The notes beneath the pieces are model-generated. The model did no database searches. It was given only the letters and a program-made list of their open reading frames with translations, and was not told the DNA's origin. 64,000 nucleotides of DNA from NCBI GenBank assembly GCA_942491665.1, contig CALOBR010000012.1, forward strand, positions 1 through 64,000, in the 5' to 3' direction. This stretch comes from CAVQGZ01 sp942491665. Its GTDB lineage: Bacteria > Actinomycetota > Actinomycetes > Jiangellales > Jiangellaceae. Each line of letters begins with the position of its first letter. The stretch's first letter is position 1. The translations under genes and the position numbers were made by a program. This document shows positions 45,861-56,665 of this stretch, piece by piece.

Positions 45861-46696
45861 TCAGACATCCCAGGGTTGGCGTGCCCAGCCAACGAGATCG
45901 GCGAACCGTTCCGCGTCGGCGCGGAGCACGACTCGCACGTCAGCTGGTATCGGCGCTGTCTGCGCTTCTTGCCGAGCCTGCGCGACGCGGTCGTCGGTCC
46001 TCAGCAGCAGAGGCTTGGCCAGCCGCCGGACGGGTGCGGGTGTGCGTCGCTCGAGCCTGAGCAGGCCCCCGTTCCTGGCCCAGCGCATCAAGGTTGTCTC
46101 CCGGGGGCGTGCCGAGGACACGTTGAACCGTTGCGAGGACAGATGCTCGTGCGGGAGAGCCAGGAAGCGTTCCAGCCTGGCCCACTGCTCTCAGGCTCAT
46201 TCATCCGTTCGCTCTCGATGACCAGCACCTGGTTCGCTCCGAACTCGCGCAGGTAGGGCGACAGGCAGGCTGCGTACATCGACCGGGCGACGTATGTGGA
46301 ACCGGTGTCGGTGATGCAGGCGCTCAGCGGCCGCGCCTCACGGCCACGCAGAACCTCGTGGAGGTAGTGCGACCGCAGCCGGGCTATCGGATCTCGGGCC
46401 AGAAACACGATCTTCGCCTGAGGAACCGCCTCGGCGACTCGGACGGCCACCTGTGAGGAGATGAGAGGGTCCGAGTACGCCACAGACGCCTCGCCGGTGA
46501 CTCCAGGTCCAGCAGCGAACAGTTGTCGGTAGGAGCGCCACTGACGCGCAGAGGGATTGGCGAGGGTGAAGAAGTTCGGCTCCTTGGGCCGGGGGAGGGA
46601 GGTGTGAGAGTGTCTCGCCAGTCGCTGGTAGAGGGTGGTCGATCCGCCCTTCATCGCGCCGACAATGAAGAAGTCGGGGAGCCGCTCACTGGGCAC
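45861..46696 (-). pseudogene. PAPS-dependent sulfotransferase 1, one frameshift
   Basis: From GTG 46696 the frame reads PDFFIVGAMKGGSTTLYQRL (5'-phosphosulfate loop), PKEPNFFTLANP, AKIVFLARDPIARLRSHYLH (3'-phosphate motif with RDP and Ser) and VLVIESERMNE. A shift near 46180 leads to the C-terminal part containing LVGWARQPWDV and TGA at 45861. This layout is a bacterial carbohydrate sulfotransferase domain, using PAPS to sulfate a sugar. The start overlaps the glycosyltransferase stop upstream by 11 bases. Confidence 0.85.
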
Positions 46697-47556
46697 GCTG
46701 ACTCCTCGGCATCCACGCCCTGGCGAGGAGCAGCCAATACTTCGCTCTCGTCGGGTAGAGGCGCACCGCCTGGCCGAGATGGCTCCTGGCGTTGCGCAGG
46801 TCCCCTTCGCGGAGTGCCGAGTACCCAGCGATCGCCCGATAGGTACCGGCCAGCCGTGGCTCCTCAGTGCGCCACCGAGGGTTCTTCGCGAGCATTGCTT
46901 CGGCCGCGGTCCTTCGTACCCTGGGCGAGTACTTCGACGAGTGCTCTTGCGGCCGTTCTAATCCGAACCAAGATCTCGTCGGTGACCTGCACCGTCTCGC
47001 CCCGCTCGGAGACGATGGCGACCAGCCGGTATCCCAGGTCGGTGTTCTCGGACCGGGCCAACTTCACGTCGTAGCCCCCCGCCTGCTCAAGGACATCCCG
47101 TTTGACCATGAAGAGCCCAGCCAAGAAGACTGGCCAGACGCACCCGTGTGCATCTCGCTCTGGTCTCCTGACGCGGACTTGACGACCCTCCTGCTCGATC
47201 TGACCTGCGCAGCCGACGAGGGCAGCGCCGTCGGCAAGCGCTGTCAGGTCGCGCAACCAGCGGGGAGCGGGCTCGTCATCCGCATCGAGGAACGTCACGT
47301 AGTCGCCTGTGCCGGCGAGGATTCCTGCGTTGCGCGCCGCCGAGACTCCTTCGTGAGGGCGCGACACGACAGACAGCCTCGGGTCGTGGAACTCGCGGAG
47401 AATCGTGCTCGTGCTGTCGGTGGAACCGTCGTCCACGACGATCAGGTGCGTGCGCTGGTACGTCTGGCTCAGGACCGACTCGACGGCGCGTCGGATGGTG
47501 CGTTCACCGTTGTAGACGGGGATGACCACGTCGACAAGAGGATCCGCCTGCCCCAT
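46686..47556 (-). pseudogene. Glycosyltransferase family 2 with C-terminal helical tail, one frameshift
   Basis: From ATG 47556: VDVVIPVYNGERTIRRAVES, LIVVDDGSTDSTSTIL, GDYVTFLDADDEPAPRWL (DxD) and AGGYDVKLARSENTDLGYRL define a GT2 enzyme. After a shift near 46900 the frame MLAKNPRWRTEEPRLAGTYR and LRNARSHLGQAVRLYPTRAK gives a TPR-like tail common to GT2 proteins of surface loci. It is coupled to sulfotransferase 1, suggesting the sugar it adds is then sulfated. Confidence 0.82.
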
Positions 47557-47620
47557 CCCCGCAGTCTGCCTGACGGCGCCGGCAACGCGTCGATCAGGCG
47601 GCTGCCGGGACCCGACGGGG

Positions 47621-48443
47621 CTATGGGGTCCAGGAGAAGCGACGACCGAGAAGCTCGTACAACTGCTCGTTGTGCGGTGCGTAGTAGTCGGCCAGTGCCT
47701 GGATGGTGGCCGGTGCCGCTCCCGACTGTCGCCGGCGTTCGTGCCCGCGTGTCTGCGATGCCCGTCGCGTCGAGGCCCACGAACGCGAAGACCTCGTCCA
47801 TGGTCGACGTCGGAGACGCGAAGAACGCATCCGCCTCAAGGATGAGAAATGACTCCGCAGGAAAGCTGCTCTGCCATCGGGATAGCTGTGCCGCATAGTG
47901 GCCATGTGCGAGGAGGAGTTGCTGGTAGCCGCTGATTCCCCTCGATGACAGGGCCACAGCATCGTCATCAGACAGACCGGACTCCTCGGCGATGACCTGC
48001 TCCAGGGAGCGCGACTCGCGCCCGTCACGGGTGCGATGCTTCCAGTGCGAGATGGCGCGGTCCACCGGGTCCCGAAACAGAACGATGAACCGAGGATGGA
48101 TGCCCAGTGCGCTCAGCCGCTGCGGCGCTGGGGGTCAGGACAGATACGTCGGCGTGCTCTCGACGGCTGCCCAGTCGCTTCTCGGCCATCGCGCGGGAAA
48201 CCGCGCGCGCCACCCGTGGGGGCCCCGGGTGTAGTGCAGATCGAGGAAGTGCACCTCCTTGCGAACAGCGCCCCTGACCTTCGGGTGCTGCAGCATCAGC
48301 TCGTACACCGAGGTTGAACCGGACTTCATTGCGCCCAGGATGACCACCTCGGGGAGGGGTCGCAGCGGCCACGTCCGTCGCATGGCCAGTCGGCGCGCAC
48401 GCGTCATCGTGAGACGAGCACGGTCAAGCGTCGTGGCCGACAT
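47621..48443 (-). pseudogene. PAPS-dependent sulfotransferase 2, frameshifted
   Basis: From ATG 48443: PLPEVVILGAMKSGSTSVYE (5'-phosphosulfate loop), RKEVHFLDLHYTRG and WAAVESTPTYL; next frame GIHPRFIVLFRDPVDRAISH (3'-phosphate motif), then SYPRWQSSF-like SRWQSSFPAESFLILEAD and DEVFAFVGLDATGIADTR, with the end ADYYAPHNEQLYELLGRRF to TGA at 47621. Shifts fall near 48130 and 47740. It is a distinct paralogue of sulfotransferase 1, divergent from the ABC exporter. Confidence 0.83.
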
Positions 48444-48484
48444 ATCCCCAGGCTAGTGCTGACGTCGCATGACACCATGCTCAC

Positions 48485-50236
48485 GTGATCGGGATGCTGA
48501 GTGTGCTGCGCACGTACCGGGCGTACTGGCGAGCCCTCAGCGTCATCGGACTACTCCTGGTGCTCGGCGCCGTCTTCGAGACGGTGTCCCTGCTGCTGCT
48601 CATTCCGATCGCCACAGCGGTCGCGACCGGCAACGACGAGATCAACCGCACCATCGCGGGCGTCACGCTCGAGGCCGACGTCGTCACCCTGGTCTACATC
48701 GCGATCGGCGCGGTGATCGCAGGGCTTGGGACGCGGCTCCTCACGGTGCACCTTCAGACCCGCCTTGTTGTTGCTGTCGAGCGCGACCAGCGTGCGCGCA
48801 TCTACGAGGGGTTCCTTCAGGCCACGTGGGAGACACAGTCGTCCGAGCCACCCGGACGGTTCCAGTGGGCGACCACGTTGTGTGCCGGCTACGCCAACCT
48901 GCTCAACACCATCCTGAACTCGCTGAAGTACGTCATCAACCTGCTCACGATGCTGGCGGCGGCCTTGCTGGTGTCACCGACAGGTGCAGTCGCGATCCTC
49001 GCCGTTGGGGTCGGTCTCTACCTCGTCCTTCAGCCCCTGGTGAAGGCGGCGAAGCGCGCCAACCGTCGGATGCTGAACGAGCAGCAGGTTCAGAACGAGG
49101 CTACCGCCGAGGTCGTCACGCTCGCCGGTCAGATCAAGGCCTACGGGGTGACCGACAAGTTCTGGAACCGGCTGATGAGCCAGACCCGTCGCGTGCTTGT
49201 CGAGAAGAAGTCAGCACAGTTGCTCGCCGGCTACGTGCCGATCCTGTACCAGTCGGCGGCGCTGCTTGCCGCATTGGCGATCCTGGCCTACGCAGCCGTT
49301 CGCACCGTCGATGTTCCGGCTCTGGGGGCGGTGGCGCTGCTGCTGCTCAGGTCACTGTCGTCCGCGCAGGGCATCCAGGCGGCCTTCGTGCGCTACGCCG
49401 AGTTCCGACCCGTCCTCGACCACCTGGAGGAGTGGAACGCCGTCTACGCCACCAACCGGGACCACCCCGGGCGGCATCCGGTCGACACGATCGACTCGCT
49501 GGTTCTGGACGAGGTCGCGTTTCGATACGCCGCCGACGACGGCGCACCCGCGCTCGAGTCGCTGTCCCTGCGCCTGGAAGCCGGGGACGATGTCGGCCTC
49601 GTAGGCCCGTCCGGCGCCGGCAAGTCCACGCTGGCCCAGATCTTGCTGCGGTTCCGCACCCCCGCACAGGGCCGCTACCTCGTCAACGGGGTCGACGCCC
49701 GCGAGGTCGTGGCAGACAGCTTCGTTCGTGAAGTGGCCTACGTCCCGCAGAACCCGACCATCCTGCGCGGCACGGTGCACGACAACATCACCATGTTCCG
49801 CGACCAGATCACCCGCGAACGCGTCGTCGACGCCGCGCGCCTGGCCGGCGTCGACGCGTGGATCGAGGCGCTTCCCGACGGCTACGACACGGTGATCGGG
49901 CCCGACACGCGAGGGTTCTCCGGTGGTCAGGCCCAGCGCCTCTCCATCGCTCGGGCGCTCGCGGGTCGGCCGTCCTTGCTCGTGCTCGACGAGCCCACGA
50001 GCGCCCTTGACGTGGACAGTGAAGAACTCGTCACCGCCACCCTCCAGGGGCTCCCCGAGCACGTGATCGTCATCCTCATCGCCCACCGGATGTCCACGCT
50101 TCGACACTGCAACCGCATCGTGGTGCTCGAGGACGGCCGGGTGACCGCAACGGGAGACTCCGCCGAGACGCTCGAGACGAACGCCTTCTTCAGGCGGGCC
50201 GTCGCCGCAGGAGCGCTGTCCAGCAGCGAGGCTTGA
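48485..50236 (+). CDS. ABC exporter, fused membrane and ATPase domains
   Basis: This is an intact 583-residue half-transporter from GTG 48485. About six transmembrane helices (residues 20-330) precede the nucleotide-binding domain: GLVGPSGAGKSTLAQILL (Walker A about 375-383), YVPQNPTILRGTVHDNI (Q loop), GFSGGQAQRLSIARAL (signature about 477), LLVLDEPTSALD (Walker B) and LIAHRMSTL (H loop). It resembles MsbA/PglK-type lipid-linked oligosaccharide flippases and is the likely exporter of the glycan, since no Wzx gene is seen. PglK fits the other Pgl-type genes. Confidence 0.88.
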   Translation: MIGMLSVLRTYRAYWRALSVIGLLLVLGAVFETVSLLLLIPIATAVATGNDEINRTIAGVTLEADVVTLVYIAIGAVIAGLGTRLLTVHLQTRLVVAVERDQRARIYEGFLQATWETQSSEPPGRFQWATTLCAGYANLLNTILNSLKYVINLLTMLAAALLVSPTGAVAILAVGVGLYLVLQPLVKAAKRANRRMLNEQQVQNEATAEVVTLAGQIKAYGVTDKFWNRLMSQTRRVLVEKKSAQLLAGYVPILYQSAALLAALAILAYAAVRTVDVPALGAVALLLLRSLSSAQGIQAAFVRYAEFRPVLDHLEEWNAVYATNRDHPGRHPVDTIDSLVLDEVAFRYAADDGAPALESLSLRLEAGDDVGLVGPSGAGKSTLAQILLRFRTPAQGRYLVNGVDAREVVADSFVREVAYVPQNPTILRGTVHDNITMFRDQITRERVVDAARLAGVDAWIEALPDGYDTVIGPDTRGFSGGQAQRLSIARALAGRPSLLVLDEPTSALDVDSEELVTATLQGLPEHVIVILIAHRMSTLRHCNRIVVLEDGRVTATGDSAETLETNAFFRRAVAAGALSSSEA

Positions 50237-50279
50237 GCGCCATCGTGTCAGCTGGTTGCCGGTCGCGTACCCTCGCATC

Positions 50280-51245
50280 GTGCGAGCGTTAGTGACCGGA
50301 TCTGCGGGTTTCATCGGCAGCCGCCTGGCCGATCTGGCCGCCACGACGGCCACGACGTCACCGGGGTCGACTCGTTCTCCGCCGTACTACGACGTCCGAG
50401 GTCAAAGACGCTCGAACGCCCTGCGGCTCCACGACCACCACGAGATCACTGTCGAGCGACGCGACCTCAGCACCAGTGACCTCAGCGACCTGGTCGCTGA
50501 GGTGGATGCGGTATTTCACCTCGCCGCCCAACCGGGGGTTCGCGCGTCGTGGGACGACTTCGCGACCTACGTCCGTGACAACCTCCTCGTAACGCAACGG
50601 CTCCTGGAGGCAGCCCGCGCGGCGCATACGCCTCGGTTCGTGTTCGCCTCGAGCTCGTCGGTGTACGGGCAGGTCACCGGTACCGTCGACCAAGGAGCCG
50701 CGACCCCACCCGTTCAGCCCCTACGGCGTCACCAAGCTCGCTGCGGAAGCCATGCTCGGCGCGTACGCCGAGAACTTCGGCCTGCCGACCGTGTCGTTGC
50801 GGCTCTTCACCGTCTACGGCCCGGACCAACGTCCGGACATGGCCTTCCCCCGCCTGATCGTGCCGCCCTCACCGGCACGGAGTTTCCGGTGTACGGCGAC
50901 GGGCGACAGCTGCGCGCCTTCACCTTCGTGGACGACGTCGTCGACGCGCTGATCCGCGCCGCCACCGCAGAGTTGTCCCCAGGCACAGTCGCGAACATCT
51001 CGGGCGGGACGGTCGCGACGCTGATGGAGGCAATCAGAGCGGTGGAGCGCGCGGCCGGTCAGCCGGTCCACCTCGAGCGGCGCGAGAGCCAGGCCGGAGA
51101 CGTGCGACGTACCGACGGTGACATCACTCGGGCGCGTGAGCTACTCGGGTGGAGCCCACCACCACCTTGGACGTGGGGATTGGCCACCAGGTCGAGGCGG
51201 CCCGACGACCAGTTCACGCGGCATCGGTGGCGAGCGCTGTCTCGT
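50280..51245 (+). pseudogene. NAD-dependent nucleotide-sugar epimerase (GAE-like), frameshifted
   Basis: From GTG 50280: VRALVTGSAGFIGSRLAD, then after shifts near 50340-50385 PYYDVRGQR, VFHLAAQPGVRASWDDFATY and FVFASSSSVYGQV. Another shift near 50700 gives PYGVTKLAAEAMLGAYAENF (Tyr-Lys) and LRLFTVYGPDQRPDMAFPRL, and the frame returns with TGTEFPVYGDGRQLRAFTFV. The NVYGPxxRPDMA block suggests UDP-glucuronate 4-epimerase-like enzymes. At least four indels occur. Confidence 0.75.
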
Positions 51246-52364
51246 AGAAGCGACGCATCGCCGCAACAACCGCCTCGGGAGTGAAGCTCTGCTCGAAGCG
51301 CTCCCGCGCACGCTGGGCCGACGTGCGCGGCGGGTCGACGAGACACCGCGCGAGAGCGTCCGCCAGAGCGCCGGACTCCCCCACGGGCACCAGCGCGGCC
51401 GCATCGTCGCCGATGGCGTCCCGCACCATCGGGATGTCGGATGCCACCACCGGAGTGTCCAGAGCCATCGCCTCCAGAACCAAGCCGGGCAGTCCTTCGA
51501 AGCGAGACGGCACGACAACCACGTCTGCCGCGACAATCAAGTCTGGCACATCAGTTCTGGCCCCGAGGAATCGAACCGCGTGTTCGACGCCGGTCTCGCA
51601 CACCACCCGGTGGAGGTCACGCGTTGCGCGCGCCTCGCGGCCTGCGATCAGCACCACCAGTCCCTGGTCGACGTCACGCACCAGGACGCCCGCGACGGAC
51701 CCGACCAGCACGTCCAGCCCTTTCTGGTGCTCGTGCCGGCGCTGCCGTCAAGACGACCGGCTGGGCGTCGGCGAAAGCCCAGCGTTGCCCGCACGGCCGT
51801 CGCCGCCGGGTCTCAGACGGCTCGCCGAGGAGGCGCGGCTTCGGGCGCGGGGGATGACGGTGATGCGCTCACGCGGGATCAGAAGGCGGCGCGACATGTC
51901 ACGCGCAACCGACGGGGACACGGCCTGGAAGCGGACGCCAAACGAGCCGTCGCGGCGTCGACGACCTGGGCGGCCGCAGCTTCGCCTGGTCGATGCTGGG
52001 GTCGGATAGTGGTCTGGGGAGTAGCTGCTGTTCGCAAAGGTCGTGACGACGGGACGGTTCGCGCCGCTCTCGCTGCAAGCCGTCCGAGTATGTCCGACTC
52101 GTACAACGTGGTGTGGACGATGTCGGGCTTGAGCTCGCGGATGAGGCGGATCAGAGCGACGAGTTGACGCGCACGGGACCTGTCGAGCTCGACGGGGTGC
52201 AGCGTCGCCCCCGCGGCTTCCAGGTCTGCCGCGACGTGCCACCGTGACTTGAGGAACGCGACATGCAGCTCCATGCCCAGGTCGCGATATCCCGGGGCCA
52301 TGTGGACGAGTGACGTCTCCGCGCCGGCACTGATGAGGCTGTCGATGACGTAGAGGACGCGCAC
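51214..52364 (-). pseudogene. Glycosyltransferase family 4, frameshifted
   Basis: From GTG 52364: VRVLYVIDSLISAGAETSL, IRELKPDIVHTTLYESDIL. A second frame has TTFANSSYSPDHYPT and FQAVSPSVARDMSRRLLIPR, and the last DQGLVVLIAGREARATRDLH, HAVRFLGARTDVPDLIVAAD and SRFEGLPGLVLEAMALDTPV (E-x7-E) to the stop at 51214. Shifts fall near 52030 and between 51830 and 51700. Convergent with the epimerase, overlapping its end. Confidence 0.8.
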
Positions 52365-52365
52365 G

Positions 52366-54053
52366 TCAGCGCAACCGCCGCAGACGCGCCCGCACCTCGC
52401 GCGCAGACCGGTGGGCGCTGAACACCTTGCGTCGGGCGTCAACCGCAACGAGGCCCGCCCCGAAGGACAGGGTGTGGCTCCCCGCGGGATACCGGTCACC
52501 ACCCACCCGCAAGCGGTCGACAACGGTCTCTTCGAAGTGGGTCATGGTCAGCCGGTCGACCCGGTTGATGACGATCGCGCTCCCATACCCCTCCGAGCAG
52601 TCCTGCGCTGGCCGGTGCAGAACCCCATCGACCACGAACGGTGTGCCGGCTGGACGGCTCGAGGTCACGTCGATCTTCATCGGGTTGGCCGCGTGCTCCG
52701 TCCATGGGCCGAGTGGGTGCGCTGCGTGCCAGAGCCACAGCTCGCCGTCGCGGTAGCGGTCGCGGCGGGTGCCGAACATCCACCATCTGTCGTCCCACTC
52801 GACAATCGTGGGGTCGAGCACGGGAGCATCGACGAGCACAGGCCCGGGCTCCCACTCGTCGGGGAAACGCACCGACCGCCAGGCCTGAACCCGATTCGCC
52901 TGCGCTGTCTCTGGGATGCAGTACAGGTCTCCGTCCACCTCCAGCAGGTAGGGGTATGAGGCGTGCACGCCAGGGTCGAGCACCTTCGGATGGTGCCGCC
53001 ATCCCGTGCGAGTGCGCTCGATCGCGCTGATGACACCTTGGCCTGTGCGTTCGTCGAACTCCTCGACCAGCAGGGCCGTGACACCGTCGCGGACCGCAGG
53101 GAAGGGGTCGGCGAAGTAGCCGGGATGTGACGGCTCGGGCAGCCACTCGAGGTCGCGCGGATCCGGTGAGGTCGGTCTTATAGGCGCGTCCGCCACGCCG
53201 ACTCCCCAGCGGTCACCGACCACGATGGCCTTGGTGCGGGACGCCACGGCTCGGCGGGACTGCCTGGCGACAAACGTCAGCATCTGACGGTTCGTCGGGT
53301 TGCGGCGAATCGGCGGCAAAGGATCAACGGCGGGCGACGGCTCGTTCGGGTCGAGCCAGCCGTTGCGCACCGCGCGGGCAACCTTCGCCGGCAGCACAGC
53401 CGCACCCATCGCCGCCTCGTCCCGGTTGCGCGGATACGAGTGCTGGACGGTGCGGAAGACTGCGCGCTCGAGCGGGATGCCCGCGTCGAGCCGATCGGTG
53501 AGCCGCTGCAGGAGCACGCCCGTGGTCGGTTGACCGTCGTACACCTCCCAGAACGACGGAGGACCACCCCGCGAATCACACGGTCGTCGTCGTGGTGGAA
53601 CGACCAGACGCCGTAGCGCGGCACGTCGAGGATCTCCCCGCGAAGGATCCCGAACCCGAAACGCAGCAGCACGTCCAGGTCGTAGGACCGGATCGTCTCG
53701 ATCGCCTCGGGGGCGAAGTGTTGGGAGTAGCGACCGCGCAGTTCCGGTTGCACGTGGATTCGGGGCACGCTGGATAGCAGATCGTTCGCGTCGACTCGCT
53801 GAATCGCCTGCGCCCGCCGGGCCACCCACCCGTTGTTGTATGCCCTCCAGAGGCTGAAGGCCGACGCCTTCGGACGTCCAGACGCGGGACCAGACTCGAT
53901 GACGACCAGGCACACCTGCGCGTCCGCGGCTTCGGCAAGGAGACCGACGCACTCCCGTTGCCAACGGGTCAATCGCCCAGCCTGCCGGTCAAGCAGCAGG
54001 CCGACCCTCAGCGGAGAAGGGGTCGATCCCCGGGGCGCTGAACGAGCGGGCAC
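52366..54053 (-). pseudogene. Formyltransferase-like plus GINT1-type propeller protein, 2-base insertion
   Basis: Residues from ATG 54053 form a formyltransferase-like N-terminal domain (IHVQPELRGRYSQHF, YDLDVLLRFGFGILRGEIL, VWSFHHDDDRVIRG, then PPSFWEVYDGQPTTGVLLQR). The C-terminal half (HPGYFADPFPAVRDG, HASYPYLLEVDGDLYCIPET, ELWLWHAAHPLGPWTEH, HRPAQDCSEGYGSAIVINRV) matches the five-bladed domain named after glucosamine inositolphosphorylceramide transferase. The frame breaks near 53570 where this copy reads CCCCGCGAATC; the second copy at 60.56 kb reads CCCCGAATC and is open. About 560 residues once repaired. Likely N-formylates an amino sugar. Confidence 0.75.
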
Positions 54054-54364
54054 GACCAGAGACTATGGGGACGAGTCGGCGAGAGCGCTATCGGCCATGG
54101 CCAGCCTGGGTCTGCGTGCAAGCACGCCGGCGTAGGAGCCGTCATCAGTAGTCGGACACTCGCTGGGACGAAGCAGGTCGGCCCATGCTCACCTGCCCGC
54201 TTCACCGCCTGATAGCCGCCCCTGGACGAAAGTCCCAATCACCCACACCCACTGACAGGGGGGATCACTGCTAGGAGCCTCGGCGTTTCACGCGGCCGTG
54301 GGTGACACGCGGCCCAGGAGCGGCGAAGGTGCGCCCGGGGTTCTGCTTGGGAAACTCTGGCTGG
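54054..54364. other. Intergenic stretch before an insertion-sequence relic
   Basis: No gene is recognised in these 311 bases. The promoter of the formyltransferase gene should lie at the left end. The right part may include the left end of the IS1380-type element, but I could not identify a terminal inverted repeat. Confidence 0.35.
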
Positions 54365-54700
54365 TCGAAGGTCAGAGTCGCCAACAGATCGGGCACTTGT
54401 CGAGTGAAGCGTAACAAGCAGCGTGGTCGGGTTGTGGTCAGCGCGGACGGGGCCGGTGTGGTGTCGCACGCCGGTGTTGGTCTACTGCGGGAGATGGCCG
54501 AGGGCACCGGTCTGGTCGACGGGATCACGCAGGCGTTGATCGGCACCTATCGGGGTGTCCCGGTGCACGCACCGGGGCGGGAGTTCACTGATCTGGCGGC
54601 CGCGGTTGCTGATGGTGCGGACGCGATCAGGCGGGATCGCGGTTCTCGGGGGACCGGAGGGACCTGCATGGCCCGGTGGCGTCGATCGTCATTGTGCACG
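54365..54700 (+). mobile_element. IS1380-type transposase N-terminal fragment
   Basis: The frame VKRNKQRGRVVVSADGAGVV, SHAGVGLLREMAEGTGLVDG and EFTDLAAAVADGADAI matches the start of IS1380 transposases (VSADGxGVVSHAG...DLAVAVADGADxISDIAVL). After a shift near 54625 IAVLGGPEGPAWPGGVD continues in the next frame. The rest of the element is missing where the IS256-type transposase begins on the other strand. Confidence 0.75.
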
Positions 54701-55964
54701 ACGGGTCCGACAGGTTCGGCGATTTCGCGCTGGAGTGCTGCTCGGAGTGCCGGTAGGTGCAGGTGGCCGTTGACGCGGCGGAACTGCTTGCCGGCCTCGA
54801 CCATCCCGGCGGCGCACCAGCGCAGCGCCATCTGCCCGTCGCGCCAGCGTTTGACGTTGGCGGCGTGTTCGCGGCAGACCGAGATCATCGACTCGATGGC
54901 GTTGGTCGAGCGCAGCGTGCGGGCCAGGGTGGGCGGCACGCCCAGGCGCAGCACGGTGAGCGTCTCGTGCAGGCCCTCGCGCAGGCTGGCCGCCGCGCCG
55001 GGGTGGGTGCGGTCGAGTTCTTTGGCCAGGGCCAGCAGCGCGGCCTCGGCCTCCAGCGCCGAGTCGGCGTGGTAGGCGTCGGTCATCCTGCGGCCGACAC
55101 TGCTGCGAAGTCGTTGCGGCAGATGGTCTTTCACATTTCTGATCTTGTGCAGTTGGCAGCGTTGGATCACCGGGTGATCGAGCACGTCGAGCACCGCCTT
55201 GCGCAGCGCCTTGGACCCGTCGATCCCGACCAGCATCGGGCGGGTGACGTCCAGGCCCCGCTCACGCAGGTCCACCAGCAGCTCGGTGACCAGGGTGGCG
55301 TTCTCCGTCGAGCCCTCCACCAGCGCCAGCGGGTGCTTGGTGCCCTCGATGTCAATGCCCAACGCGACGACACAGCACGACTCGGCGAAGTGCACCCCGT
55401 CGATCATCAACGCCACCAGGTCCAGCCCGGACAGATCCGCCGGCGAGCAGCTCGGCCAGCGCGGTTTCGGTCATCGCCACGAACCGGCGCGAGACCGCCG
55501 ACTTGCTTGTCGCCGAGGACTTTTCGGTGATCTGCGCCCCGACCGGCTCCAGCCCGACCGGGTAGCGGCGGGTCGACAGCCCGGCCAGCATCTTCTCCAT
55601 CGCCATCTTGCCCAGGATCTCCGTCGAGGTGAACAGCTCATACGACGGGACCGGCAGTTCCCCGGAGCCGTCGGCGGCCCGCACCCGCGGCCGGGTCACC
55701 GGCACCCGGCGCCCGCCCAGGGTCACCGACCCGCGCTCACGGCCGTGGCGCACCGCGGTCCGCGTCATGTTGTGCTTGCCCTTCGGCCCGGCCAGCGCGG
55801 TCACGTCGGCCTCCATCAACGCCGCCATCACCTGCAGGCCGGCGCCCACGGCCAACGCCAGCAGGCCCTCGCGCATGTTCTCGGCGATCTCGGCCATCGC
55901 CACAGTGACCTGCTCCGGTGACGCGCGTCGCGCCCACGGGCTGGATTTGGCTACTCTTCTTCAC
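54685..55964 (-). mobile_element. IS256-type transposase, near complete, two frameshifts
   Basis: GTG 55964 starts KKSSQIQPVGATRV; after a shift near 55925 the frame has EQVTVAMAEIAENMREGLLA, GRERGSVTLGGRRVPVTRPR and SYELFTSTEILGKMAMEKML. A shift near 55440 leads to ALMIDGVHFAESCCVVALGI (first catalytic Asp), LRERGLDVTRPMLVGIDGSK (second Asp) and IQRCQLHKIRNV, with LRSTNAIESMISVCREHAAN (Glu). The end (LREIAEPVG-like QREIAEPVGPVVHND) is cut by the IS1380-type fragment at about 54690. It belongs to a different subgroup from the 42-kb relic. Confidence 0.88.
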
Positions 55965-55984
55965 GGCGGTCCCCTTGCTGTTGG

Positions 55985-56636
55985 TGTGTCTTGGCGGACG
56001 CCCGACACCTACCACACGGCAGGTCTCGAGCGGGGGACCGACATCATTTCACTCAAGCTCGATGGCACAGACCTGGGGGATGTCCTTGTCATTCAGACCG
56101 ACCCGAACAACGCCGCGGTCTGCACGGCCTTCCCGGTCAATACCATCACCATTCCTGCAGGCCAAACGCTAACCAACCTGGTTGCCCTAACCCAGAGGGC
56201 TGCAAACAGCCAGCAGGGCGAACTCGTTATCGAGTACTCGATTGCAGGCCAACCCGGAACCGTAACCGGGTCGGCTCCCGTTACGCCGCCGATCGTGGGC
56301 GGGTCGTGCCGCGACTTCACTACGGCACAGAAGGACTGCCTCACGAACTTCGTCGCGCTTGCCCCGACGATCACCGGCTTCAGCCCGGTGGCGGGGCCGT
56401 CGGGAACCCAAGTGACCATCACTGGGACGAACCTCCTCGACTCGACGGTCTACCTCGGAACGGAGCAGTCCGGATCGGTGATGCCCTTCGTAGGCACACC
56501 GACTGAGAACCAGGTCGTCGTCGAAGTTCCCCCATTCCCCGGTGCGATCCCCGGCGTCGTCTATCAGCTCCTGGTGGTGAACAATTTTGGTCGGGCTTTG
56601 TCTACTGACACCTTCTTGGTGACCTTGGTGACATAG
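55985..56636 (+). pseudogene. TIG/IPT-domain surface protein, 5' end lost at the insertion sequence
   Basis: The open frame downstream of the transposase upstream region reads GTDIISLKLDGTDLGDVLVI, TITIPAGQTLTNLVALTQRA, ELVIEYSIAGQPGTVTGSAP and APTITGFSPVAGPSGTQVTI: beta-sandwich sequence ending in an IPT/TIG domain. Cysteines in VCTAF, SCRDF and KDCLTNF may form disulfides. No start codon or signal peptide remains because the sequence enters from IS256-related DNA at about 55985. It is probably the C-terminal part of a secreted protein. Confidence 0.65.
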
Positions 56637-56665
56637 CGGCACGCGGCCTGCGGGGGAGTCGCCGA

